Origin: a virus
Length of the DNA stretch: 28,536 nucleotides
Strand: one strand, 5' to 3'
IMG/VR virus record: IMGVR_UViG_3300050821_012041
Span: 1-28,536 of that record
In this document: positions 15,599 through 20,568 of the stretch, in pieces
How positions within the stretch are numbered: position 1 is the stretch's first letter
Layout of the letters: every line of letters begins with the position of its first letter
Notes under the pieces: model-generated
What the model saw: the letters and a program-made list of their open reading frames with translations, nothing else
Told to the model about the DNA's origin: nothing
Databases searched by the model: none
Translations under genes and position numbers: made by a program

Positions 15599-16174
15599 TT
15601 AGCTTAGTGTAACTGTGGATGTTGAAGAATGTGTTAATGTGCGGCTTACTGCGCTGATTGACAAAGTAACTGTATCAGCAGCCGAATCAGTAACAAGAAT
15701 ACTTGCAACTCCTGAACTTACGGTAAACGTATGAGGAGAAGCAAAACCATTAAGTAATGGTGTGCCTGTTCCTGAAGCAGCAACAGTAACTGTAGTAGAA
15801 CTATCATAAATATCGATAGCTCCAGCAGCATTTTCAATTTGAACAGCAACTGTAGCTCCTGCTGTATGTGTTCCACTGATCGCGGTCGGATTAAATACGA
15901 CCTGGGTATCACTAGACATTACATAAGCAAACCCAGCGGCTGGCCACAAACTTGAAGACTGAATTTGGGCAGCGACTGTAATACTACCATCGGCTACTAG
16001 CGCATTGAGTTGTCCTTGCATTGCATGAAGCGTTTCAGAAGACATCACTGAAAGTAGATCAAGCGTTGCACTTGGGGCAACTAAGACTGGATTATTCGTA
16101 TCATACCCTGGAACGAACAAGGGAAGAGACGTTGTTGAACTTGTGTTTGTAACTGAACGTGTTAATAGTGTCAT
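15599..16174 (-). CDS. Beta-rich phage protein with Ig-like domain
   Basis: A 191-residue protein with AAGGAG 11 bases before the ATG. Residues 1-75 (RSVTNTSSTTSLPLFVPGYD, SATLDLLSVMSSETLHAMQG) match the N-terminal module of the 159-residue protein at 2332-2811. From about residue 85 to 190 a bacterial Ig-like domain is suggested (AVQIENAAGAIDIYDSSTTV, SGVASILVTDSAADTVTLS). 'V.V......G.I.....STVTV.....G......G' is the usual strand pattern of such domains on phage virions. It is the first gene after the ~800-base RNA-rich gap and lies behind a promoter-like element at 16287-16304. Confidence 0.7.
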   Translation of the reverse strand: MTLLTRSVTNTSSTTSLPLFVPGYDTNNPVLVAPSATLDLLSVMSSETLHAMQGQLNALVADGSITVAAQIQSSSLWPAAGFAYVMSSDTQVVFNPTAISGTHTAGATVAVQIENAAGAIDIYDSSTTVTVAASGTGTPLLNGFASPHTFTVSSGVASILVTDSAADTVTLSISAVSRTLTHSSTSTVTLS

Positions 16175-16286
16175 TGTTATTTGTATCTCCTTAGTTTAAT
16201 TTTGGCCTTTCGGTCCTAATCAATTCTAGGAGCACTTTTCTTTAGCCAAATTTACGTATTTTATCGTCGAGGAATACTCCTCATAT

Positions 16287-16304
16287 ATACCACATTTTAT
16301 TATA
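16287..16304 (-). promoter_or_regulatory. Late-promoter-like element, copy 2
   Basis: The minus strand reads TATAATAAAATGTGGTAT. It shares 17 of 18 positions with the element at 24687-24704 (TATAATAAATTGTGGTAT). No -35 hexamer is seen, but TATAAT and an extended -10 form (TGG-TATATA) are both present. A hairpin GAGGA-GTAT-TCCTC (16269-16282) follows immediately; a hairpin follows the other copy too. It points at the gene starting at 16174, with an untranslated leader of about 100 bases. A GAAA-capped hairpin (GGACCGAAAGGCC) lies further along the leader. Confidence 0.5.
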
Positions 16305-16428
16305 GTCTTTTCTTGATTGTTTGGGGAATTTTAAGAATAAACGGCGGGACGTAACTATTTTTGCTTACTTTCTTTTCTTGGCGAAGCAAAAAGCCTCACT
16401 ATAACGGTCTTTGGTAACATCTGTTGAG

Positions 16429-16575
16429 AGTTGGCGGCGTAATTGCCTTTAAGGAGTGCTGTCCTCCAAATGGGGTTTAGTCGGCCTAAACCACGCTAAG
16501 AGAGCCATCTCGATACTAAGACTCTCACATCCAACTTAAATGTTTACAAGGTCCGAGAAGGACCATCCAAACATT
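16429..16575 (-). ncRNA. Multi-hairpin structured RNA, family unknown
   Basis: Six stable hairpins lie in 147 non-coding bases. An outer helix AGTTGG/CCAACT (16531-16536 with 16429-16434) closes a junction of four stem-loops: GAGAG/CTCTC (16500-16526), GGTTTAG/CTAAACC (16474-16492), GGAG/CTCC with loop GACAGCA (16453-16467) and GGC/GCC (16436-16447). Beside it a separate hairpin pairs AATGTTT/AAACATT and GGTCC/GGACC (16539-16575). No open frame with a ribosome binding site crosses it. I looked for group I intron core elements and found none convincing. It lies downstream of tRNA-Met and may be a phage small RNA. The pairings are visible; the function is not. Confidence 0.45.
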
Positions 16576-16637
16576 CTATATGCACATTGGATCGTGTAAT
16601 ATACCATATCCCTAATTGCTTTCGGGATCATCTCAAA

Positions 16638-16713
16638 TGGTTGCGCCGTGTGGAATTGAACCACAAATCAGTTGCTTATGAGACAACTAGGTTTACCAAA
16701 ACCTCTCGGTGCG
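16638..16713 (-). tRNA. tRNA-Met (CAU), slightly irregular
   Basis: A 76-base cloverleaf on the minus strand including an encoded CCA. The D stem is AGGT/ACCT, the anticodon stem GTTGT/GCAAC with loop CTCATAA (anticodon CAU), the variable loop 5 bases, and the T arm TGTGG-TTCAATT-CCACA. The acceptor stem is CGCACCG with CGGCGCA, giving a C1-A72 mismatch (a hallmark of bacterial initiator tRNA) and an A-C mismatch at the fourth pair. Position 8 is A instead of the nearly universal U. The anticodon stem lacks the three G-C pairs of initiators, so it could be an elongator, an initiator-like tRNA, or an Ile tRNA with modified C34. Confidence 0.8.
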
Positions 16714-16970
16714 AAATCATCCTTCTTGGGGTTTCGAGTTTACGCCCATTCCAAGAGGATCAGAGGTCAGCCCGTAAAAGCTAAGAGAGGTTGAATCGTC
16801 ATTTCCAATGGCTCGACCCATTTTCCATGTATCAAATAATCTGGCCTCAATACAATCTTTTGTCCCTCGATGTATTATTAAATTGTGCCTACAGGGGATA
16901 ACCCTATAGGGCTTTTTATTCAAGAGCTTTGTAAGCCCTGAGCCCAAAGCCGAAACATTGGGGGAATAAA
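16714..16970. other. Non-coding stretch between tRNA-Met and the 57-residue gene
   Basis: About 257 bases. It contains a hairpin GCTTTG/CAAAGC (16926-16950), several short GC-rich palindromes (for example CCCTATAGGG) and one open minus-strand frame of 76 codons from a TTG, without a ribosome binding site, whose stop abuts the tRNA. I regard it as leader or spacer for the tRNA rather than a gene. Confidence 0.4.
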
Positions 16971-17144
16971 TTACTTAAATCGTCTTTGAATCGCAGAGGG
17001 ATTATATAAACAAGAAGATTCGGCACATTCCCAAATTTCACCAGATATTTTACCTTCAAAAATCAAGCAAAAGGATTTTTGATGATATTTTGGACATTGC
17101 TTAACTTCATAAGCAAACTCATTCATCCAGTTTTTATCAATCAT
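16971..17144 (-). CDS. 57-residue hypothetical protein with paired cysteines
   Basis: ATG at 17144, TAA at 16971-16973. The start is four bases after the stop of the preceding 98-residue gene, so the two are probably co-translated; AGGAAAG lies upstream. The protein begins MIDKNWMNEFAYEVKQC and has four Cys (C17, C26, C41, C46), which could bind a metal. It ends in a basic tail (IQRRFK). Not recognised. The reading frame is clean and the codon use resembles the surroundings. Confidence 0.55.
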   Translation of the reverse strand: MIDKNWMNEFAYEVKQCPKYHQKSFCLIFEGKISGEIWECAESSCLYNPSAIQRRFK

Positions 17145-17148
17145 TTTA

Positions 17149-17445
17149 CTATAATAACTTTCCTAAAATCTCAATGTAAGTTAAATTGTCAAACCAGAAA
17201 TTACCATGTTTCTCAAAAAAATTCTGAAAAGCTTCTTTAAAAATAGCTACTCTTATTTTTGGCACTTCTACGGGTATAATCTCTTCCAACTTACTAAATT
17301 CTACATACCATTTCTTTGGGTCTCTATTATATGTGCGAAGAAGACTTGCACCATCTTCCCCTATTTTTATGACTAAATAACGAATGTTCTCACCTTTCAA
17401 GCGAACAAAGGAACCAAGAGTTATAGGTAAACTTAAATTATCCAT
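17149..17445 (-). CDS. 98-residue hypothetical protein
   Basis: The frame is open upstream to a GTG at 17523, but that part overlaps a strongly structured tRNA-like RNA, so ATG at 17445 (MDNLSLPITLGSFVRLKGEN) is the better start. From there a small beta-barrel-like part (LGSFVRLKGENIRYLVIKIG, then WYVEFSKLEEIIPV) leads to a helical C-terminus (AIFKEAFQNFFEKHGNFW). The G-x-x-V-x-L pattern recalls small RNA- or protein-binding barrels such as SH3-like folds, which is only a shape impression. Four bases precede the next gene. Confidence 0.55.
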   Translation of the reverse strand: MDNLSLPITLGSFVRLKGENIRYLVIKIGEDGASLLRTYNRDPKKWYVEFSKLEEIIPVEVPKIRVAIFKEAFQNFFEKHGNFWFDNLTYIEILGKLL

Positions 17446-17456
17446 AAATTTCTTCA

Positions 17457-17559
17457 GTGGACCAGACAGGTTCTGCCCCTGCTGCCTCAAGCTTGTGTTT
17501 ATCCACCATTTAGATGAATACACAAAGCTCGCGCTCTCCTAATTGAGCTACTAGCCCAC
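17457..17559 (-). ncRNA. tRNA-like cloverleaf with long anticodon arm
   Basis: Acceptor-like helix GGGCTAG (17557-17551) with CTGGTCC (17465-17459), extendable to 9 pairs. U8-A9 follow, then a canonical D arm GCTC-AATTAGGA-GAGC and G26. The anticodon arm is 44 bases: CGAGCTTTGTGT pairs with ACACAAGCTTG (one bulged T) and a further wobble-rich helix TTCATC/GGTGGA. A 5-base variable loop follows, then a T-arm of exact geometry (GCAGG-GGCAGAA-CCTGT) but without the TTCRANY loop sequence. The 3' end is A-CTG, not CCA. It ends 11 bases before the ATG of the 98-residue gene. Either a decayed tRNA or a tRNA mimic in that gene's leader. Confidence 0.5.
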
Positions 17560-17571
17560 AAAAGAAACCTT

Positions 17572-17784
17572 TTATTTTATCTTCGTCAAGCTGTCTAAAA
17601 ACTTTATTTGCTTCTTGAAAACTTTGTGTTCCGTTCTTATAATTGCAATAGCTTTTGGATCGTGGTCAAAACGACAATTGATACATTGGTATCGTTCTTT
17701 CATTTTAGGTGTAAAATGATGAAAGAAGCTAAAATCCCATCCACCAGTTTTCTTGCAAACGCAACATTTATAAGTTTTTGTCAT
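17572..17784 (-). CDS. Small zinc-finger protein coupled to the endonuclease
   Basis: A 70-residue protein starting inside the last codons of the GIY-YIG gene (ATGA overlap at 17781-17784), so translation is probably coupled; no separate ribosome binding site is seen. C-x2-C motifs at residues 7/8-11 (YKCCVCKK) and 34-37 (YQCINCRF) are spaced like a zinc ribbon. The rest is basic (HKVFKKQIKFLDSLTKIK). Possible nucleic-acid binding; partner function with the endonuclease is speculation. Confidence 0.6.
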   Translation of the reverse strand: MTKTYKCCVCKKTGGWDFSFFHHFTPKMKERYQCINCRFDHDPKAIAIIRTEHKVFKKQIKFLDSLTKIK

Positions 17785-18494
17785 ACTAAAATTAGTTTTT
17801 TGGCCTTATCTTTCTGCCATCTGGCTTTGTCTCGACATTTATGCGAACAAAATTTGGCGTTTTGCCCTTTCACAGTAAAAACAATGCCACACCATTGACA
17901 AACAAGCTCTCTTGGAAGTTGGTTTTTTCTAACTACTTTCAAATTTGCTTTTTGTTCTTCTGTCCATATATTACCCAATGGACTAAAGGCTGTTTTGTAT
18001 AAATTGTAACCAATATGCCTTTCGTAAGGTTTATATAAATTTAAATAATATTGTTCTCTAACTACAAGATCTTTCTCTTCGGCAACTTCTAAAATTTTAA
18101 ATTGGAAAGCCTTTTCACCGTATTTGTTCCACGCTTTCTGCAATTTGTCATTCTCATGTCTATTACCATAAAACTTGTGTACGTGCTCTTTCCATCGTGC
18201 CTCAATATCTTTGGAAGAACCTATGTAAATCATATTGTTAACAATATTAATGATAATATAAACACCTGACAAAGCGTATTCAACAAAAGTTAAAGATTGC
18301 ACCAATTTTGTTCTCTGTTCTGAAAAAGCTTTCTTTACTTCATCTACCGTTGGGCGATTTCGTAATTCGGCCTTCATATTTAATTTATATTTAGTTTGAT
18401 ATTTACCCCAACATCTTTGAGTACAAAATCTTTTATCTAGTTGTTTGGAGGTAACTTCAAACTCAATTGGGCAACCTAAGCATTTTCGTTTCAT
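17781..18494 (-). CDS. GIY-YIG endonuclease with flanking zinc fingers
   Basis: A 237-residue protein. An N-terminal zinc finger (C5, C8, C24, C28: CLGCPIEFE and FCTQRCWGKY) is followed by the GIY-YIG domain: G77-V-Y79, Y90-I-G92, catalytic Arg100 and metal-binding Glu147 (VVREQYYLNLY), with WNKYGEKAFQFKI between. A basic linker and a C-terminal zinc ribbon (LVCQWCGIVF and AKFCSHKCRD) complete it. It lies outside the group I intron, 91 bases beyond the stop codon of capsid exon 2. Such intron-adjacent endonucleases are known to mobilise ORF-less introns (collaborative homing). Transcription is probably from its own promoter, which leaves almost no leader. Confidence 0.88.
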   Translation of the reverse strand: MKRKCLGCPIEFEVTSKQLDKRFCTQRCWGKYQTKYKLNMKAELRNRPTVDEVKKAFSEQRTKLVQSLTFVEYALSGVYIIINIVNNMIYIGSSKDIEARWKEHVHKFYGNRHENDKLQKAWNKYGEKAFQFKILEVAEEKDLVVREQYYLNLYKPYERHIGYNLYKTAFSPLGNIWTEEQKANLKVVRKNQLPRELVCQWCGIVFTVKGQNAKFCSHKCRDKARWQKDKAKKLILV

Positions 18495-18500
18495 ATATTA

Positions 18501-18529
18501 ATTATATCATACTTTTATGAGTCTATCAA
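18501..18529 (-). promoter_or_regulatory. Near-consensus sigma70 promoter of the endonuclease gene
   Basis: TTGATA (18529-18524), a 17-base spacer, and TATAAT (18506-18501), with TGA just before the -10. The ATG of the endonuclease starts only six bases after the -10, where transcription itself should begin. The mRNA would be leaderless, and no Shine-Dalgarno is seen. Confidence 0.7.
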
Positions 18530-18551
18530 GAGGGGTCATTGCTGACCCCTC
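18530..18551 (-). terminator. GNRA-capped hairpin after the capsid gene
   Basis: GAGGGGTCA-GCAA-TGACCCCTC, a perfect 9-bp stem with a GCAA tetraloop, starting 33 bases after the exon 2 stop and abutting the -35 box of the endonuclease promoter. The following TTGATAG is only weakly U-rich, so termination may be partial. It could also protect the 3' end of the abundant capsid mRNA. Confidence 0.5.
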
Positions 18552-18584
18552 CAGTAGATTCACATCTATAATACGTCTGATTTT

Positions 18585-18614
18585 TTAGCTAACGACGATT
18601 TTAACAATGCCCTT
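18585..18614 (-). CDS. Major capsid gene, exon 2 (last nine codons)
   Basis: AAG GGC ATT GTT AAA ATC GTC GTT AGC TAA, encoding KGIVKIVVS and stop. It is in frame with exon 1, which ends after codon 313 at 18860. Its first five bases (AAGGG) pair with CCCTT of the intron guide (P10), which fixes the 3' splice site after the G at 18615. The capsid protein is 322 residues after splicing. Confidence 0.8.
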   Translation of the reverse strand, partial: KGIVKIVVS

Positions 18615-18859
18615 CTTTGGTTGTTACTTTCTCTATTGAGAAGGATTTCACATTTCTGGAAACCTCTCCACATTTCTGTGAAGGTCGGACTATAACTTCA
18701 TCCTTTCGGAGTCGGGCGTTTAGTCTCTACGGATACTTGAAACTTCTCAAGTCTTTCCTCGGTATTGTCTTCAACATTACTTGGTAAGAGTTTCACCGAT
18801 ACGGCCCAATTTTACTACGCCAAGGGTAATTAAGAAACTACGATTTTTACTATCGATTT
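18615..18859 (-). ncRNA. ORF-less group I intron in the capsid gene (245 nt)
   Basis: Self-splicing ribozyme elements, minus strand. P1: exon CTACGCT (18866-18860, ending in U) with guide GGCGTAG (18821-18815), giving the U-G pair at the 5' splice site. P10: CCCTT (18826-18822) with the start of exon 2. P3: TTGGGC (18809-18804) with GCCCGA (18717-18712). P4: TCGGT/ACCGA (18795-18799 and 18759-18763). P6/P6a: ACTTGA/TCAAGT (18731-18758). P7: GACTA (18725-18721) with TAGTC (18692-18688), inside AGAGACTA and AAGTTATAGTCC, close to the R and S consensus. P9 CTTCACA-GAAA-TGTGGAG (18666-18683) and two more hairpins follow. The last base is G. P2 and P7.1/P7.2 extensions are absent. No ORF inside except the first 30 bases, which extend the capsid frame. 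Confidence 0.88.
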
Positions 18860-19798
18860 AGCGTAGCGAATCAAGAAGCCTATATCTTCCCAGATTGCGA
18901 AAATATCTGCCATCTGATTCACATCTTTCATCGTCTCAACGGAAATATCTGTACGAACGGCGAGAACGCCGAGATAATCCGCAGGAGCTAGAACGTATGT
19001 GTTAGCTGTAGGAACAACGACGGACTCTAGGACATCAACGCCCCAGATTCCACCTACGCGACCTGCTTTCAATGCCATATCCTGGAAGTTAGGAGCGAAA
19101 ATTCCGGCTCCGCCTGTTCCTGATGTGGTTGTATTGAAGAGCATGAGATCAGCGGTTCGTAGTGGATTCAAATAAATCTTTGAAGCTACGAGCAACTTTG
19201 AACGTAGAGTAACGATACCCGTTACGAGGGTCTGCATGTCCAACTTACCAGTCGTGGTTAGCACGGTTGGGTTATTGGTTGCAGCGGAGGTTCCTGCTAG
19301 TGAGTTCACTGGGGTCTGATTTGTTAGACCAGCAGCGAAGTCGATGAGCTGAAAACCCTTTGTGTCTTCTTGAAGCATAATGGAAGCCTTCGCACGTTCT
19401 TGGGTACGATTAAGAACATCATACTTGCGGAAGTTTGATTCGTTCCAACGGATCAAGGGACGGGTTGCTAGTGGGCCTGTTTCGACGCGGATACGATCTG
19501 CTTCAACCTGGAGTTCCTGTGGCAAACCATGTACGGAAATGGATGCGGCTGGAACGTCTAGATCTGCATCAAATACGGCTTCCTCGCCTAGCGCGAGTTT
19601 GTACGTCTGGAACAACTGGCGAATACGACCTTCGTATAGAAGTTCGCGCTTTAGAGGGCTCAACATTTGCTGAGCGATCTTCTGCAATCCACCTGGGCTG
19701 TTCATCAGACGAGTTAGCTTTTCTTCAACCTGAGCGGCACTAAGCCCTGCGGCGTAGATGTCATCAGGAGAAGCGGTTTTGGTAACTTGTTCTGACAT
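18830..19798 (-). CDS. Major capsid protein (exon 1 plus intron-encoded C-terminus)
   Basis: A 322-residue protein with AAGGAG close before the ATG. Its place after terminase, portal, protease/scaffold and decoration genes, its length, and its more GC-rich, optimised codons mark it as the major capsid protein, most likely HK97-fold. Recognisable stretches: GLPQELQVEADRIRVETGPL, IDFAAGLTNQTPVNSLAG, KIYLNPLRTADLMLFN, SVETMKDVNQMADIFAIWED. True exon 1 is 18860-19798 (313 codons, ending LIRYA). Reading on into the intron adds KSIVKIVVS and a stop; splicing to 18585-18614 adds KGIVKIVVS. Both forms have 322 residues and differ only at residue 315 (Ser or Gly). The intron-borne stop lies three bases before the guide sequence, keeping ribosomes out of the ribozyme core. 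Confidence 0.85.
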   Translation of the reverse strand: MSEQVTKTASPDDIYAAGLSAAQVEEKLTRLMNSPGGLQKIAQQMLSPLKRELLYEGRIRQLFQTYKLALGEEAVFDADLDVPAASISVHGLPQELQVEADRIRVETGPLATRPLIRWNESNFRKYDVLNRTQERAKASIMLQEDTKGFQLIDFAAGLTNQTPVNSLAGTSAATNNPTVLTTTGKLDMQTLVTGIVTLRSKLLVASKIYLNPLRTADLMLFNTTTSGTGGAGIFAPNFQDMALKAGRVGGIWGVDVLESVVVPTANTYVLAPADYLGVLAVRTDISVETMKDVNQMADIFAIWEDIGFLIRYAKSIVKIVVS

Positions 19799-19860
19799 AA
19801 TAATTCTCCTTGAAAAATATACAAGTCATCATTGCTGACAATCTTGTTTAAAGCTTTGTT

Positions 19861-19878
19861 ATCTAATTGTTATTAGAT
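19861..19878 (-). terminator. Hairpin overlapping the decoration gene's stop codon
   Basis: ATCTAAT-AACA-ATTAGAT, a perfect 7-bp stem containing the TAA stop (19873-19875). AT-rich and without a U-tract. It could act in mRNA processing or decay between the decoration and capsid cistrons. Confidence 0.3.
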
Positions 19879-20364
19879 ATCCAATGTGATTCGTAGAACG
19901 TTGGGATTAACGGCCTGATCGAAAAATGTAACAACACCAATTGCAGGATTTGATCCAGCAGTTACAGTAATATTCGCTGCACCTGTTGCTGAATAATCAG
20001 CATAGACTAAATGCCCAATTGCGTATGTACCTGCTTCGAAAGGCTTCCCTGCGCCTAAACCATCATCATACAACTGGAATTCTCCACCATTGATGAATGC
20101 ACCCATTAAACCATCGCGGTTAAAATTGGTGTAATCAAATCCCTGACCAGCAACTAAGCCGGACGCGGGTTGGAGTGGAGGAATTACGTTGGATTCTGTG
20201 GCAAGACCGTAGGGCAATTGTGGAGTAGGTGTACCTGTACCAAAAGGCAACACTTTTCCAGTATTTGCGGGGTCCCAAGCTAGAACTGTTCCACCAGAAA
20301 TCGTACCCGAAAGAACGGGTGCGCCGATAGAACGATTTACTTCTTTGTAGATTGTAATAGCCAT
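19873..20364 (-). CDS. Head decoration-like protein
   Basis: An upstream ATG at 20430 is in frame, but ATG at 20364 is preferred because AAGGAG lies nine bases before it and the upstream part is charged and unlike a virion protein. The resulting 163-residue protein (MAITIYKEVNRSIGAP) is beta-rich, Gly/Pro-rich and lacks Cys. Blocks such as GTVLAWDPANTGKVLPFG, YGLATESN, GQGFDYTN and IGHLVYADYS are typical of head decoration/stabilisation proteins encoded directly before the major capsid gene. Position and style support the call; no named family is claimed. Confidence 0.7.
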   Translation of the reverse strand: MAITIYKEVNRSIGAPVLSGTISGGTVLAWDPANTGKVLPFGTGTPTPQLPYGLATESNVIPPLQPASGLVAGQGFDYTNFNRDGLMGAFINGGEFQLYDDGLGAGKPFEAGTYAIGHLVYADYSATGAANITVTAGSNPAIGVVTFFDQAVNPNVLRITLDI

Positions 20365-20568
20365 TGTGTGTAACTCCTTAATTAAATTAACTACATGAGT
20401 TGGTTGGCTATTCTTTGCTTTTCTTTTCAAGGAGAGAGTTGTTCAGAGACTCATTACTTTAACAACTTTTCCAAATGCATCAAGGAAATCATCGCTTTCA
20501 TTCTTTTAAGCTTTATATGTAACCATCAACTTTCCTCGAATTGAGGTTTTTAAATTGTACTTCTTAAA
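20365..20568. other. 204-base gap between scaffold and decoration genes
   Basis: Holds the decoration gene's ribosome binding site and a small hairpin CCTC-AATTC-GAGG. A 28-codon minus-strand frame (20443-20526) has GAGG before its ATG, reads MVTYKA, hits TAA, then continues KNESDDFLDAFGKVVKVMSL to TGA. The second half looks coding-like, so it may be the relic of a tiny gene. Confidence 0.35.

Noticed and set aside
16200-16640. A second group I intron in the hairpin-rich region
   Set aside because: I looked for R/S (P7) and P3 pairings around GCCGACTAAACC and GTTATAGTGAGG; the P7 halves do not match and no exon relationship is visible.
16717-16947. 76-codon minus-strand frame ending at the tRNA-Met
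   Set aside because: It starts only with TTG, has no ribosome binding site, overlaps a hairpin, and its stop abuts the tRNA; more likely spacer or leader.
17446-17523. GTG-started N-terminal extension of the 98-residue protein
   Set aside because: It overlaps the tRNA-like structure and reads as unlikely coding (MYSSKWWINTSLRQQGQNL); ATG 17445 is preferred.
19380-19743. Two plus-strand frames opposite the capsid gene
   Set aside because: Arg/Ser-rich shadows of a highly biased coding strand; no ribosome binding sites.
20530-20556. Plus-strand terminator (CCTC-GAATT-GAGG-TTTTT)
   Set aside because: The stem is only four pairs and there is no plus-strand gene to terminate.
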